This document shows, one piece after another, positions 21,903 to 31,721 of a DNA stretch of 34,661 bases (the first letter of the stretch is position 1; every line of letters starts with the position of its first letter). The notes under the pieces were generated by a model. That model ran no database searches and was not told where the DNA came from. It saw only the letters and a list, made by a program, of their open reading frames with translations. Position numbers and translations under genes: made by a program. Source of the stretch: Chara braunii (lineage: Eukaryota; Streptophyta; Charophyceae; Charales; Characeae); NCBI GenBank assembly GCA_003427395.1, contig BFEA01000474.1, positions 220,958 through 255,618 of the forward strand, given 5' to 3'.

Positions 21903-22667
21903 TTACATCAGGACACGTTTGGCCTCCCCCCAGTATCTGTTGTCCAGTTTAACGGCCGGTTTATCGTCGGACATGGTGAAGATCTTGGTGAGGGTCCACT
22001 CTGTAAGAAATGCAAGTTTTTGTTGAACCTCTTCATTAGCCACGAGGGGCCGGGCGTGTGCGTCTTCTGATGGTGTCGACTGTGGAGGAACCGGCTCCAC
22101 CTCCATGTCCACAGGTAGGGGTTGCTGCTGCTCAATGGGCTGTGGCAAATCCGGGGGGGGGGCAGATGTGTCCATGTCCTGAGGTGGTTGCCTGTCGTTG
22201 TGCCAGTCCGGATGAGCAACGGCTAAGTGATGCGGCATAGTTAGCGGCTGTTGTTCCCACGGTTTATGCCTTTCCCCCTCTTGCTGCCAGAAAATATGAA
22301 GCTGGAGTTGCTGCTGCTGCAGAACTCGTTGCTGTTGACAGCAAAGTTGCTGCTGCCATTGCAAGTGCAGGTGTTGAAGCAGCAGCTGCTGCTGTATCAT
22401 TCTATCTAGGTGCTGTTGGTGCTGGTACTGCGCGAGCTGCGCTTGAAGCAGCAGGCGGAGGTGCTCCTCACAGTCATTCTGTTGGATGACATGCTGCTGA
22501 TGCTGTTGCCGGTCCTGCATTTGTGCTTGTGTTTGTGGCATGCTGTCGATATGCCACTGCTGCAGCTGCAAGTAGTCCTGTTGTTGCTGGTTCTGCTGTT
22601 GAAGGCAGCACTCCACGTGTGGGATCTGGCTGTCACACGTGTGTTGGTGGTGGAGCTGCTGCTGCTG
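21903..22667 (-). pseudogene. LINE ORF1, glutamine-rich middle segment
   Basis: The Met at 22616 opens 237 codons; the frame itself runs from the TGA at 22668 to the TAA at 21903. The first ~130 residues are dominated by Q with H and L (QQQNQQQQDYLQLQQWHID type), encoded by CAG/CAA-rich DNA. A P-rich stretch follows. A more globular end (VQQKLAFLTEWTLTKIFTMS; LDNRYWGEAKRVLM) flows across the TAA into the next segment. Q-rich regions often mediate self-association, which would suit an RNP-forming ORF1 protein; that is inference. Same-frame continuity with both neighbours argues against an independent gene. Confidence 0.7.
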
Positions 22668-24989
22668 TCAGGCCAACACCTGGGGGGACTGCTGTTGCTG
22701 CCCGGCCGCCGGCAGTCGGTCAGACTTGTCTCCAACAGCGAGTCGCTGTTCCATCGGGTCAACTGGCAGTTGTGGCTCCAAAGGCTGTTGCTGGCCAGTT
22801 TGTACGCTTTCGCGGCCGTATTGTTCATTCCCCTCCGCTCGAGAGATGGGCAGGGGACCCGGGCCTGACGGACCTGGCAACCGTTGTCGCTCCCCGGTGA
22901 GCAGACAGTCCACGGTCCCTCCTTGAGACACTCGCCCGTCGTCTTCAGGGGGGCGGGGGCGAGTGTGATGCTCGACTTTTTCGGGGGGAGTGAGAAGCAA
23001 GAACTTGCGCTCACCGGTAAGCTCTGAGACCACTTCCTTGAGCTTTGTGGTCTGTGGGGCTTTCTCATCGAGACCGAGCATCACATCGTGCACTGGCGGG
23101 CGGTCCAGTCCTTCACTGTCATCATCCTCCTGGCACCCCAATTTTATTCCTGGCGTGCCACATGTCTGTGATTGCGATTGCAACTGCGACTGGGACCGGG
23201 GCTGCGACTGTGAAAGCCTCAGGCTAATCGAGGCGGGTGGCACCGCAGCCAGGCCCACATCACCTGGCTCCATTTGTAGCTCTCCAGATGTCTGCGTTTG
23301 CGGTTGCGACTGAGACCGTGACCGTGACTGCGACGGTGACAGTGTAAGGCTAATCACCGAGCGTGGCTCTGTGGGCGGGCCCCCGTCATTGGACTGCAAG
23401 TCATGAGCAGGCTGCATTCGCTGCGACTCAGAGCGGTCTATTGTTGAGTCCTCCGACAGAGAGGGGGGGGAGGCTGCCGACAATTTCATCTTTCCCTTTG
23501 ATACACCCCGGGGTTGGGAGAATGTTGCACCCTTAATCTTGGTGAGGAGGGAGTTGGCCTTGAGCCACATTCTGTGGGGATCGAGGATTATGGGATTCCT
23601 CACCTCCGTTCTGGCAATCTGGACTCCGCATCCTTCAGCCGAGGGCGCGCCTCCCCAGGAAGTGCCTCCCCGTTGCGGCAGGTGGCTCGGTGCGAGTGCG
23701 GCCAGTTGCATGCCCCCCTCAGGCTGAACAGATCCATGGTTGGCAATGTCGGCAGGTAATGGTGTCAATGCTCTGTCAGGTTGGTCGCAGGGCGCCCCGG
23801 AAGAACCGTTGTGGGAGGGAGGGACGTAGTGCGGTTTGTGAGGTTGTGCTGTCCGCGGCTTCCTTATTTCCCCGGTGCTAGTGGGCACAACCAAGGACGG
23901 ACCCGGATCAGACCGTGACACTGCGTCCTTATCACCCTGTCGGTCATGTGTCGTCAACCGATCCTGCTGCGGCACAACATCCTGCCCCAGATCGGGTGAC
24001 CGAGCCACTGCACACCTTTCCGACTGTGTGTCATGTGCCTTCAACAGGTCCTGCTGTACCACACCCGCCTGCCCTTGAAGCGGGGTTATTTGTTCAAACG
24101 GCTCGGCGTCAGTGCCCTTCTCTCCCTGTTGCAGTTGGGGAGGGGCTCCTGTACCCGCACAGGAGTCCATGTTGCCACCTTCCCCGAGCCGGGCATGCTG
24201 GTGCTCCGTCCGGTCGTCTACAGGTGGACGATCGTCGGGGAGGGGTGAGGGCCCCTTCCTCAGCTTGGGTTTATAGACGAGAGGAGGAGGCGGCTGTGCT
24301 GCCCGGGACCCAGGCCGAAGTTTAACTGAAGACGCTGGTAGCTTATTTCTATCAGCTGCACTGTCCTGGGTATGACTTGTCTTGTTCGGTTTCCCCCTAG
24401 TCGTTTCAGCACAGCGGGCAATATTCTTCCCGTCATTTCCAGCATCCACCGCCCCCGGAGACAAATTGGCAGTGTGCTTCGAGTCACCAGTTGTTTCGAC
24501 TCTGGCACCGGAAGGGAAGGCTGTGGGCTGCCCCTTGCCCTGCCATAACCATTTCCCTGCGCTGCCATCGGCACAAGCTCTAAAGAGCCAGCCTTGCAGC
24601 TCCCTCTCTTCCGGATACCATTTCTCCTCATCATCCGGATCCGGGATCACGAGGCCCTTAATGCCCTTCTTTTTGTTGTTTCTGGATGTCGGGCAACCAT
24701 CGTCTGAACAGAGGTGACCCCTTGCCTTGCAAGCGTAACACCAGGGGTCCTGTGTGTGGCTGATGGGGACTGAGAACTCTTTTCCCCCCAAGGAGTACCT
24801 CCATTCTTTATTGAGGGGGAAGGGGTAGGACTCGTCCCAGTCAACAGCGACGAGGAGGGTGTCGTCCCTTTTACCCAGGAATTGAGGCAGGTCTGTGATG
24901 AAGCCTTTGACACGGGCGGTGTTCTCAAGCTCGGTAAGTATCGCCCCTTGCACACACACAGGGACGAATCGAAATTCAACCCAAAAGTT
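22668..24989 (-). pseudogene. LINE ORF1, DUF4283-like/zinc-knuckle and linker segment
   Basis: The longest ORF1 piece (Met at 24959, 763 codons). Its N-terminus completes a DUF4283-like domain: ARVKGFITDLPQFLGKRDDT, VAVDWDE. It then carries a cysteine/histidine cluster WCYACKARGHLCSDDGC. The CX2CX4H part is classical, but the last Cys is seven residues after His (or a Cys two residues after), unlike the usual CX2CX4HX4C. It likely binds nucleic acid. The remainder is a long, probably disordered linker rich in P, S, Q, D and R with two degenerate internal duplications: ~87-bp period (VVQQDLLKAHDTQ / VVPQQDRLTTHDRQ) and ~126-bp period (ISLTLSPSQSRSR / ISLRLSQSQPRSQ). It ends at a TGA at 22668, after which the frame continues Q-rich. 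Confidence 0.8.
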
Positions 24990-25850
24990 GGTTCACATCA
25001 GGTGCTCTCTTCGTTCGTCCACAGATTGCGGATCGACGGGGGACCAGGGAGACACCCGCACTTGTGTGCCCCTGAGTCGCAGGGTTCGGTTTCTGAGCAA
25101 GCGTTGCCTATCTGTTGAGTACAGGGCAACTACGGTGATACAATCCGGGTTGTCCACCTCAATGAGGAAGTGGTCGTGGGCCAATTGTTTGTCTGATTTG
25201 ATCGTTGCCAGCCTGTCAGAGATCCATTTGACCCTGTCATTGATAACCATTTCCGGCTGCATGGGCTGAAATCGAAAATGGACGGCTCTCTGTATGTAGA
25301 TTGTGTCCCTTTTGGCTGTGGCCCCCGGCGGGAATACAGAGTGAGGGTAAATGTGGCCACTTGAAATTTCCTTTCAGGCTGGACATACAGTTGCTGGATG
25401 AGATGGCTTTTGAGTGGGGCGATGGAATCAAGACAGGCAGATGTATTTAGCATCCGATTGAGCTGGGGCAGATAGCGCTCGCAGGAGCTGGGGGGGCGAA
25501 TTTTTGGTGCTGGATGAGGCGGCCGGATCGCCCGTGGTTTGCTGCCCATTTCCCACCAGTCTATCCTTCCATGTTCTGTTGTCCTTTTCCTGCCCCGGAG
25601 TTGTGTTGCGTTCTCCTTGTTCTCTCTTGTCCGAGGCACCCAAGGGGCGAGATTTGTTTGGGCGGTTCACGACCGGCTCCTTGTTTTTCGGCAATCCACC
25701 ATCCCCGTCCTGTTGCAGTGCTGCATCCCGGGATCTGTCGACACACACACGTGGGTTGTCCGAGGACCAGGGTGCTTTTGTTTTATCCTTCCCCCTGTCC
25801 CGTTGAACGATTGATGGGCCTGCGCTTGCCCCGGACGTCATTGTGAACAA
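24990..25850 (-). pseudogene. LINE ORF1, N-terminal segment, frameshifted
   Basis: The frame opens with MFTMTSGAS at 25850 and is polar and disordered for ~120 residues. It hits a stop at 25428 while the neighbouring frame reads more naturally (LNRMLNTSACLDSIAPLKSH), and it returns to the original frame near 25,340. From there FRFQPMQPEMVINDRVKW and TVVALYSTDRQRLLRNR lead into LRLRGTQVRVSPWSP, the first half of the DUF4283-like domain. A TGA at 24990-24992 separates it from the second half (TNFWVEFRFVPV). The start is taken as 25850; a Met three codons later is equally possible. Confidence 0.7.
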
Positions 25851-27296
25851 CAGCCCCTCCCCTTGCGGTGCGGTGGGAGGCGGGCCAGTGTTATTGACCG
25901 CTCCAGTCGGGGCCTTTCTAGTTAGTCAAAGTTTTGTCGCTTGTTGCCACGTCTGACTAATCTATGGACGAAGAGGGGGAAGTGGAGACCAATCGAGTGA
26001 GACAAAACACAACTGTTCCTATCTAAGTCATGCCGAGCGGCCCATACGATCGGCAGAAAATGGACATAACCCGAGCATGATACAACGCTTCCTTCAAACA
26101 GAAAGGAGGTGAGTCTCAAGTGGAATCTCTAATTAAAGGGGACCCTTGCAACCCTTCTTTCCATCTCTTATTATTTTTATTTTGAAGGTTCCGCACAACC
26201 CTTGTCTGATCAGGGCCGAGTGCACCCGTCTTGGCGGAATCCAGGTTGCAGGGCTACAGTAGTTGTGTGCCAACACACCCTCGTTCGAGGATGAAGATGA
26301 TTACCGCTGTCGTGTGGGGAGCATTTGTCGAGGTCCTGTCTTTATGGATGGCGTTTTGCAGAGGGAGATCAGATGGTGTTATGATGAGTGAGATCAGATG
26401 GTGATTATGGACAGGGCTGTGGGGATGTAAAGCAAGGAGGGCGAGGACAGTGATCCGAGTGCATAGTGATCAAGGCAGAAGCGAAATTGATGGAGGTTGA
26501 CAATAGTGAAGGGCAGGAGGAAGAGGGCGAGAAGATTACGAGGCATGCGGGGGTGAAGGGCAGGAGGAAGAGGGCAAGAAGATTACGAGGCATGCAGGGG
26601 TAGGAAAAGCGAGGAGGTCACCGTCCGGCCCGGATTGTCGACGCGCCGTTTCCGTTTAGCCTCTGCGTTCTTCCCACCAGTCTTGGCGCCCCGCAACGTG
26701 AGCGCAGCAGACGTCAACGCAGCAGTCCCGACGGCCGTTGTTCAACGCTTGTTGTCATCGCCCTCCATCCATGTCCTCTTCCCCCCGTCAGTTGCTGGTT
26801 GGGCGCCGCCATGTGGCACCCCTTATACAACGCAACCCGTGACCCTTTGTTGGTCAGGGCATATCGCCTCGCACGCCGACTCGCCAGCCCTGCAGACGTC
26901 AACGCACTCCCGGACGCGCCGCCCGCCAATCTCGCTCGTCGTCCTCACCTCCCTCCCCACGCACCGTCATCATCAACACGCCGGTCCGACGTCACGCCGG
27001 CCGCTCCCCATGAGCAATCGCCCGCCGATGGACGCACGCAGTGGTCCAATCTTCTCATGGCTGGTTGTCTTCGTCCCAACGGTGTGACTTCAACTCACCG
27101 ATCCTTCATCGCGCTGGCGTCAAAGCACCGATCAAGCTCCGCGTGAACAGTGTCACTCTAGCACACACGAGGCCAGGGGCTATCGGCGCTCAAATCTTCC
27201 AGGGCAGCCGACCCACTTGACGGCCATCTCCAGAAGCTTGCGCGGATCCTGGCGGACAGGCCCTGCCGCCCACACGTCGCAAAGCGCTAGCGCTCC
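25851..27296 (-). promoter_or_regulatory. LINE 5' leader with tandem repeats
   Basis: About 1.45 kb lie between the 12-bp flanking repeat and ORF1. The distal (5') part, ~26,600-27,290, is GC- and CpG-rich, as is common for LINE internal promoters. The proximal part contains a 47-bp near-perfect tandem pair (26508-26601) and a 25-bp-period repeat of GAGATCAGATGGTG (26365 and 26390). ORFs on either strand have no domains. Promoter activity is inference from position only. Confidence 0.5.
26508..26601. repeat. 47-bp tandem duplication
   Basis: Two adjacent 47-bp copies containing GGGCAGGAGGAAGAGGGC and GAAGATTACGAGGCATGC. They differ at about two positions. Confidence 0.9.
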
Positions 27297-27308
27297 AGAA
27301 CCACTCTT
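27297..27308. repeat. Target-site duplication of the LINE (5' side)
   Basis: AGAACCACTCTT is an exact copy of 15083-15094. It marks the inferred 5' end of the LINE. Confidence 0.75.
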
Positions 27309-28474
27309 AGGGTCATAGGGTTTTAGATTTTGGGCAAGTGACACACACTAACAGCCATCTCGTCAAAATGGACATTTTATTTTTTTTAAGCAAAATTGAA
27401 ACCTACTTATTTGGCCCAAAAAATATCACCCTTCATCTCCTGAGGGTCCATTTTGACTTAACTGAAGTTCAGGTACATCCAACGGTGACATTTTCAGGGC
27501 CAAATAAGTCGGTTTCAAATTTGATCAAAAAATATGTGAGGCGTAAGGGCCCAATGGGCCCCTTTTTCGACCCTGTAAGCAGAACAGTCAGCCGCCCTAA
27601 GTGACGGCAGGCCCGACCAAGGCCAGAAGGCCTAATTTTCGGCTACCACGCAACTGGGTGAAATTCAGGCAGTTGCGCAGCGCCAATTGGTTGAAAGCGC
27701 CCAGGCCCTGGCTACCTTTATCAAATGCATCTGAGTCAGGCCTTGGGCGAGATACGCAACATGGACCCAACTCAGGCTGCGGGCAGCTGGGCACGGGTAG
27801 CTGCCACAGGCCCTGGGCCTGATTCGTTCAGAATGGGGCTCAGCCTCCTGGGCCCTACCGAAAGCTTCTGGGCCGAGCCCCGGTGCAGCCAGGTCGCACG
27901 TAGCAGGCAGGCCACTTCCATTTAGGAAAGTGCCTGCCCCCACATTCCTGATTCGGGCATTGGCTGCAAGCTGCGCAAGCGCTGCTGCGCTAATCACTGG
28001 CCAGGCCCACGCGCTCACGGGCGAGCAGGGAGAGCAGGCAGCCATAGCCGAGCTAGACTGCATAGCTGGATGGGGTGCATGGTGGTCCTTGGGTGCATGT
28101 GGTATCTGTGAGTGGGGGATCGAGGTTGTGAGTGATGCGAGAGACATACCTGGTGCTTGAGGCGAACGGCATTGGCCGAGATCTGCCCGTACTTCGGGGA
28201 GCTGTTGACGTCACCAGCGGCATTGTAGATAGGCTAGATAGGATCTGCCATTTGTAGTCTGGGCGCAGAGCGCCAGATAGGATGTCGACATTGGTTCTTT
28301 GTTGATGATGATGAGACTATTCCAACATTGTCACTTATGAGCTTTTGCTGTGCTCTTATTTGGTGGAACTCGTGTTGCAATTCTGCTTTTGGTTCGAGGT
28401 CACGACTATCTGGTCTCATGTGTACGATGCTGCTTGGTTTCTGAAGTTCACTATCGCTCATTTTCCTTGTAGCT
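27309..28474. other. Non-coding; presumed to include the 5' LTR of the Ty3/gypsy element in its right part
   Basis: No domain-bearing ORF. It begins with interleaved inverted repeats (27362-27522). The right-hand part, ending just before the primer-binding-like site at 28475, should contain the 5' LTR if the element is intact on this side. The LTR start cannot be defined because the 3' LTR is outside the window. Confidence 0.4.
27362..27522. repeat. Two interleaved inverted repeats
   Basis: Arm A1 GTCAAAATGGAC (27362-27373) pairs perfectly with A2 (27446-27457). Arm B1 (27392-27416, containing ACTTATTTGGCCC) pairs with B2 (27497-27522, containing GGGCCAAATAAGT) with about two mismatches. The order A1-B1-A2-B2 gives two mutually exclusive (or pseudoknotted) foldbacks. 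An AAAAAATAT tract follows both B arms. Confidence 0.8.
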
Positions 28475-28486
28475 TGGTATCAAAGT
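28475..28486 (+). promoter_or_regulatory. Candidate primer-binding site for initiator tRNA-Met
   Basis: TGGTATCAAAGT matches the plant LTR-retrotransposon primer-binding site TGGTATCAGAGC with two differences. It is on the same strand as gag-pol and 1.26 kb upstream of gag. It would mark the end of the 5' LTR. Confidence 0.45.
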
Positions 28487-29744
28487 TGTGGTACGGTGCG
28501 CTAATCTGGCGCTTGTTTTCTGCCTTTGCGGTACATGCATGCGGTCTGCTGGGTGAGCGGACGTACTGGGTGAGCGGACGTAGGGACCGTGTAGTGAGGA
28601 GGGCGAAGGCAAGCAGGTGGCGACCTAGGAGGTGAGGGGTATCGCCAGGAAGGCTAAGCGGTGAATATTGGGTGTTCACAGTGTAATGAGAACTAACTGA
28701 TGTGCGATTGATGCTGAGTTTGAACAGCGGTGTAATGCTGGTTGTGCCGAAGCAGCGATTGGTCATCACAGTCGGCATCAGGTCATTTGGTGAGAATATT
28801 TGTGGTTGGGGGCAGCTATTTTGAGGTACGTTGCACCTAACCTTGTCTACCCTCTTCGACACTTTTTACCATGAGGATGTGTGTTCTGTCCTCTCATGTG
28901 AGGAGTCGAGTGCGCTCAACCTTGAGAGTCGGCATTGTTCACGTGGAGCATTTGGAAGGAGAGGCGGAGCTATCTGAAGGGCCCTGGACGAAGCACTGGG
29001 TCACGGCCACCATGCCAACCCACCGGGAGTAGAGCATGCATGCTTTGCTGCTTTGTCCTTTGTCTGCTTGCTGCGGTATAGATGGGCGATGAGGGCCAGG
29101 GCAGCCCTACAGAGGAGACGAGTATCGAACGTCTAAAAATAATCACCGACGGGGTTACCTTCCACTGGCTGTGATCGTCGTCCTGTCTGCGATGTTAAAT
29201 AATTCCTGAGGACTTCTGAGGCCGTCCTTAAACGCCTCTTGATCAGCCAGGTGGTCGGTGTAAGGCTCGCTGCACGCGAGGATAAAAATAGTGCAGGGCT
29301 GGCCAGCTCATCATACACTCGGGCCACAGCCGCCCGTGTGCACACCTTTAGACACGCACGCTGTTTTGGATTGCTCAGGGACGCTGACGTCAAGAGACCA
29401 TCAAGAGGAATTGAGGGAGGGGTAGATTCCAGGTGATAAGTTCATGTTTAATTCCACTCTGCAAATATCCACACAGACGATTGTACTTTTATTCTGCATT
29501 AGTTAGATGGACTGCCATTGACATCTGACAGACAACATTAGGTAGAAATGTGCTTTCTGTTTGTGGACTAGTTAAGTAAAAATAGTTTCGTTTGTAGGAA
29601 TCTGGACTTACCTGTTGACCCAAATGTTTAGACTCTGAAATAGCCACCAATTATTTATTTATTTATTTTAAATTGGTTTGTGCACTACGCTGCGGTAGGC
29701 ATCTAGTGCGACCTAGTGCAGAAGCATGTGCAGTTTTGTAGCTT
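28487..29744. other. Presumed gypsy leader
   Basis: No gene is seen. It contains a perfect 17-bp tandem pair (CTGGGTGAGCGGACGTA at 28549 and 28566) and a short (ATTT)n microsatellite at ~29650-29668. A leader of ~1.25 kb is long and may include unrelated insertions. Confidence 0.45.
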
Positions 29745-31721
29745 ATGAGTGACAGGGATATCACTAGCGAGGATGACAGGATCTTCCGATCAGCAAGGCG
29801 CCCGATAGCCCACGTTGCATTAGGACCTGAGGGTGACAGACTTCTGTCCCGACAGCTTAGGGAGAGACAGCAGCAGCAGCGGAGAGCTAGGGCCGCAGAG
29901 GCAAGCAGGGCATTCGCAAGCGAGGCCGCTACTTCAACAACCATGGCAATTGCTGCGCAGCAGAGCTCTTAGGCTAGTAGTTCAGGGACTGTAGGGTCAA
30001 CGGGCGTACAGACCCTGAGTCAGTCCGCTGGCGTCATGGCAAGCCATCTGTTAGTGTTGACCCCCGAGGAGGTGGCCATACGACAAGCAGATGCTCAGGC
30101 GGCACAGCTACATAAGGCTTTAGGGGAGATAAAGGCAGAAAAAAAGAGAATGATCAGGAGAAAAGCAAGGATGCAGCGGAGACAAGCGGACATTAGTGAG
30201 TTAGAGGAGATGGACCTGACACACATGGATGATGATGTGAAGACCCTGAGGACGGTCTTGCTAGATGTAGTAGAAATGCAGGACCACCAAATGGCTCTCT
30301 TACAGGACATCCAGCAGAGCCTAGACGTGCTGGTCAGGCGAGCGCAATCACCACCATCGCCATCTGGGCCCGGTGCCTGGCCCGTGGTACAACCTCCTCC
30401 TTTTGTCCCATCGGTGATTGGAGTATCCCCATTTGTAATTTCTCCAGCATCGGTACAGGCCGTTTCCCTAGGAATGCCTTTGGCAGGCGGGTTCTCAGCA
30501 GGTCCCAGTGTACAGATTCCTGTACAGTCAGTGTATTCCCAACCTTCGTTGCAGGTTGTCGTAACTGAGCAGCCTGCTGTCTCGCAGCCAGCACAGCCGC
30601 AGGGCACACAGCCCCAACAACAGCTAGTGCAGCAACCTGGGTCCCAGGGTCCACAGCCCGGAGTGGTGAAGGTACCGGGACAAACACAATGGGATCCAAA
30701 GACGGCCATCGCCTCACCTAAACCCTTTTTAGGGGACAAGAGGGGCGAAGACCTTGACACATGGTTGAGGTCGGTGCCAGTCTACGTTAAGTGTAAGTTT
30801 ACCTTGCCACACGAGGAAGTGTTTTTGGCTGCCTCCTACTTAGAGGGGAGTGCAGCACGATGGTTAAGTGGGCTCGTTCAACTCCAGGGCTACGGACACG
30901 ACTTCCGCGCTTGGGCAGTCAACCAGAAACTGGAAGACTTCTTGAAGCTGGTGGAAGAGAGGTGGCATGATCCTCAGGAGGCTCAAAAGGCCCATTGATG
31001 CGATCCTGACTTTGAGCAATAGACCGTTCAAGTCAGTAAGAGATGCCACACACGCAGTAGAGCGTCTGATCTGTGTTCCTGGAGTACGCTATGACCCCCA
31101 GGTCTTGCTAACCACTTATCTGAGATGTTTTCCTATGCCAATCACGAATCAGTTGGCGGGCGAGGCAAACATCAATGTGCACAACTTTCCCTCATTTAGC
31201 AAGAAGGCCCTAGACCTGGAAGCAAAGATAGGGCACAGACATCAACCCACGATGGATGGACGGAAAAAGACACTGCCTCCCAACTGAAAGGCAAAAGTTG
31301 TATCATGTTCGTTGACAACGATGGTTCTACCATTGAGTTGGACGACGACTTCCATGAGGGAGTAGGTGCACAGGCGGGCAGCGTAGAGGCTTCAGGAGGT
31401 GGAGCAGTCACTGCCTCAGTCCAAAAAGGCAAGGCGACTGTTAGACGCCGCAGAGGCTCCCGGTCTAGAAGTCAAGTAAACCCCAATGCTCCTCCATGGG
31501 AGGAAGCGGGTCTCAAAGAGAATGTGTGGAAAGACCGGTACACCAGGCAGGCCTGTATTCCGTGTGGCCAATGTGGCCATAACCAGTTCAAGTGTCGCAA
31601 TAAGAAGATGACGGAAAAGATTCCGCCTATGATGGGGCAAGCGATGGGATCCTCCGCTTCCACAGGTAGCAATGTGGCCAGCAGTTCTGGCACTGCTCCG
31701 GGAAACACGTCGAACCAGTAG
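29745..31721 (+). pseudogene. gag: Ty3/gypsy gag (capsid/nucleocapsid), broken
   Basis: Gag would form the RNA-packaging particle. Starting at the Met at 29745, an R/Q/A-rich N-terminus (RERQQQQRRARAAEASRAF) is cut by an in-frame TAG at 29970. The frame resumes through a coiled-coil-like region (~30036-30330) and a P/Q-rich linker. It then enters the retrotransposon gag domain: PKPFLGDKRGEDLDTWLRSV, LPHEEVFLAASYLEGSAARW, FLKLVEERWHDPQEAQKA. A frameshift near 30,990 moves it to the next frame (FKSVRDATHAVERLICVPGV), which ends at a TGA at 31287. The first frame returns by 31305 (MFVDNDGSTIELDDDF). The nucleocapsid knuckle CIPCGQCGHNQFKC is a canonical CX2CX4HX4C. The tail to 31721 is S/G/T-rich. 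Confidence 0.88.

Larger units (their letters stand above)
15095..27296 (-). mobile_element. Large L1-like LINE retrotransposon (~12.2 kb), near full length, inactive
   Basis: Read on the minus strand, the order is 5' leader (27296-25851), long ORF1 (25850-20772), ORF2 (20732-16021; AP endonuclease, reverse transcriptase, zinc-binding C-terminus), 3' UTR and a 25-nt poly(A) tail (15120-15096). Identical 12-bp direct repeats flank it (15083-15094 and 27297-27308), as expected for target-primed reverse transcription. No RNase H domain is seen. ORF1 with a DUF4283-like region and a CCHC-like knuckle, together with a zf-RVT-like tail, is typical of plant L1-type elements, but 12 kb is long for that group. 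At least three nonsense codons and about two frameshifts in ORF1, and one nonsense plus two frameshifts in ORF2, make it non-autonomous. The uniform tail and perfect flanking repeats suggest a fairly recent insertion. Confidence 0.88.

Noticed and set aside
21903-23068. Overlapping alternative-frame ORFs in the Q-rich region (S/T/R-rich or L-rich)
   Set aside because: They are CAG/CTG repeat frames of the real Q-rich reading and carry no independent features.
26635-27146. Plus-strand ORFs in the GC-rich block (150 and 115 codons)
   Set aside because: GC-rich DNA lacks stops by chance; the region is better explained as the LINE 5' leader.
27665-28147. Minus-strand 160-codon ORF
   Set aside because: No recognisable domain, A/S/P-rich composition, opposite in orientation to the gypsy element and inside its probable LTR region.
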